15,295 nt of DNA, taken from positions 1 to 15,295 of the forward strand of contig CABMDX010000203.1 in NCBI GenBank assembly GCA_902385025.1, in the 5' to 3' direction. Positions 14,576-15,295 of this stretch are shown piece after piece. Origin of the DNA: an uncultured archaeon (lineage in GTDB: Archaea; Halobacteriota; Methanosarcinia; Methanotrichales; Methanotrichaceae). Numbering within the stretch: position 1 is the stretch's first letter; each line of letters begins with the position of its first letter. The notes beneath the pieces are model-generated. The model worked only from the letters and a program-made list of their open reading frames with translations. It had not been told where the DNA came from and made no database searches. The position numbers and the translations under genes are program-made.

Positions 14576-15295
14576 ATGAGGATAAAATCGATCTGTATAT
14601 TGGTAGCCCTGCTGCTATGTCTTTCTGCGGCAAGGGGCGCCCAGGCATCCGATGATTCCGGCTATCCAAGGACGATAGTGGACTCCGCCGGGCGCGAAGT
14701 TGTTATAAAGATGCCTGTGGAGAAGATAATCGTTCAGAGCGGCTATTCTGCGGAAGCTGTCGAAGCTCTTGGAGCGGCAGACAAGATCATAGGAGTTACG
14801 GACACCATTCATAAGCGTTCAGAGATCTATCCATCGCTCAAGGACAAGCAGGTAGTGGGCACATGGAACTCCTTTGACTATGAAATGATCGGAGAGCTGG
14901 CAAAGAAGGATGACACGATTGTTCCAAACATAATCGTCCTATGCTACTCTTATGGAACATCCAGCGGCAAGTCTTATGCAGTGGACTCCTTCGAGAAGGG
15001 CTTTGCACCCTTCAAGAACATTACCCTGATCGGACTTGACTTCACCAACCCTGAGAATATCACCGATTCCATGACGAAGCTCGGCATCATACTGGACAGA
15101 GAGAAGGAGGCCGAAACTTACAGCAAATGGTATGAGGAGACTGTGGCCAAGATCAAGTCAAATGTCATGGGATTGCCGTTGAAGAAGGTCTACATCGAAT
15201 CTGGGTCATCCACAGGGGACTCTGAGCTTACAGCCTACGGTGGAGGCTCGGGATTCAGCAGCCTGGTGAATATGGCGGGCGGCTACAACAATGCA
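14576..15295 (+). CDS. ABC transporter substrate-binding protein, iron/cobalamin family (N-terminal 240 residues, runs off right edge)
   Basis: The gene encodes a secreted binding protein of the siderophore/haem/cobalamin type (helical-backbone, BtuF/FepB-like). A signal peptide covers residues 1-24: a basic start, a hydrophobic ICILVALLLCLSA core, and a cleavage site at AQA-SDD. The mature part opens with TIVDSAGREVVIKMPVEKIIV (33-53), the standard start of the family. It continues with YSAEAVEALGAADKIIGV (57-74), WNSFDYEMIGELAKKDDTIV, and IESGSSTGDSELTAYGGGSGFSSLVNMAGGYN before the edge. The protein would sit outside the membrane and deliver a metal complex or corrinoid to a permease; those genes are probably just downstream. 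Family length is about 350-400 aa, so the last third is missing. AAGGAG and a TATA region support the start. The ligand cannot be told from sequence. Confidence 0.9.
   Translation, partial: MRIKSICILVALLLCLSAARGAQASDDSGYPRTIVDSAGREVVIKMPVEKIIVQSGYSAEAVEALGAADKIIGVTDTIHKRSEIYPSLKDKQVVGTWNSFDYEMIGELAKKDDTIVPNIIVLCYSYGTSSGKSYAVDSFEKGFAPFKNITLIGLDFTNPENITDSMTKLGIILDREKEAETYSKWYEETVAKIKSNVMGLPLKKVYIESGSSTGDSELTAYGGGSGFSSLVNMAGGYNNA

Overview
The window (about 15.3 kb) looks like chromosome of a methanogenic archaeon of the order Methanosarcinales, most likely near Methanothrix/Methanosarcina. The support is a DUF1699 protein (a family I know from Methanosarcinales), a DUF385-type F420-dependent oxidoreductase, a DUF169 protein, archaeal TATA boxes such as TTTATATA, and Shine-Dalgarno sites of the GGAGGTGA type. 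The species call is inference from remembered families, since no search was run.

Left half (1-7694, all minus strand): the 5' part of a BREX phage-defence operon in the order brxA-brxB-brxC-pglX. pglX runs off the left edge, so pglZ and brxL (or another effector) would lie outside the window. The genes are tightly packed: brxA and brxB overlap, brxB and brxC are 21 bp apart, and brxC and pglX are 4 bp apart. brxB, brxC and the visible part of pglX look intact. brxA is interrupted by one in-frame TAA (7134-7136) with DUF1819-type sequence on both sides, so the locus is either partly disabled or makes BrxA as two pieces.

Middle (about 7695-10084): a gene-free stretch upstream of brxA, then an IS256-family element (8008-9135). 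Its inverted repeats and the three DDE residues are kept, but an internal out-of-frame deletion breaks the transposase. Next come a nicotinamidase gene (pncA), a hairpin resembling an IS200/IS605 right end without an adjacent transposase, and a possible 57-codon small ORF.

Right half (10085-15295): accessory and redox genes. These are a DUF169 protein (minus), a divergent FAD/NAD(P)H ferredoxin-reductase-like protein (plus), a decayed TnpB relic with its right-end hairpin (minus), the DUF1699 gene with a clear TATA box and a dyad at the expected transcription start (plus), a SagB-type nitroreductase (plus), a DUF385 F420-dependent oxidoreductase (minus), and the start of a secreted metal/cobalamin-type ABC binding protein (plus) that runs off the right edge. 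No tRNA, rRNA or CRISPR array was seen. Apart from the BREX operon and a possible DUF169-small ORF-pncA cluster, the genes look like independent units. Three separate mobile-element remnants within about 4 kb of the upstream end of the BREX operon suggest a plastic accessory region.
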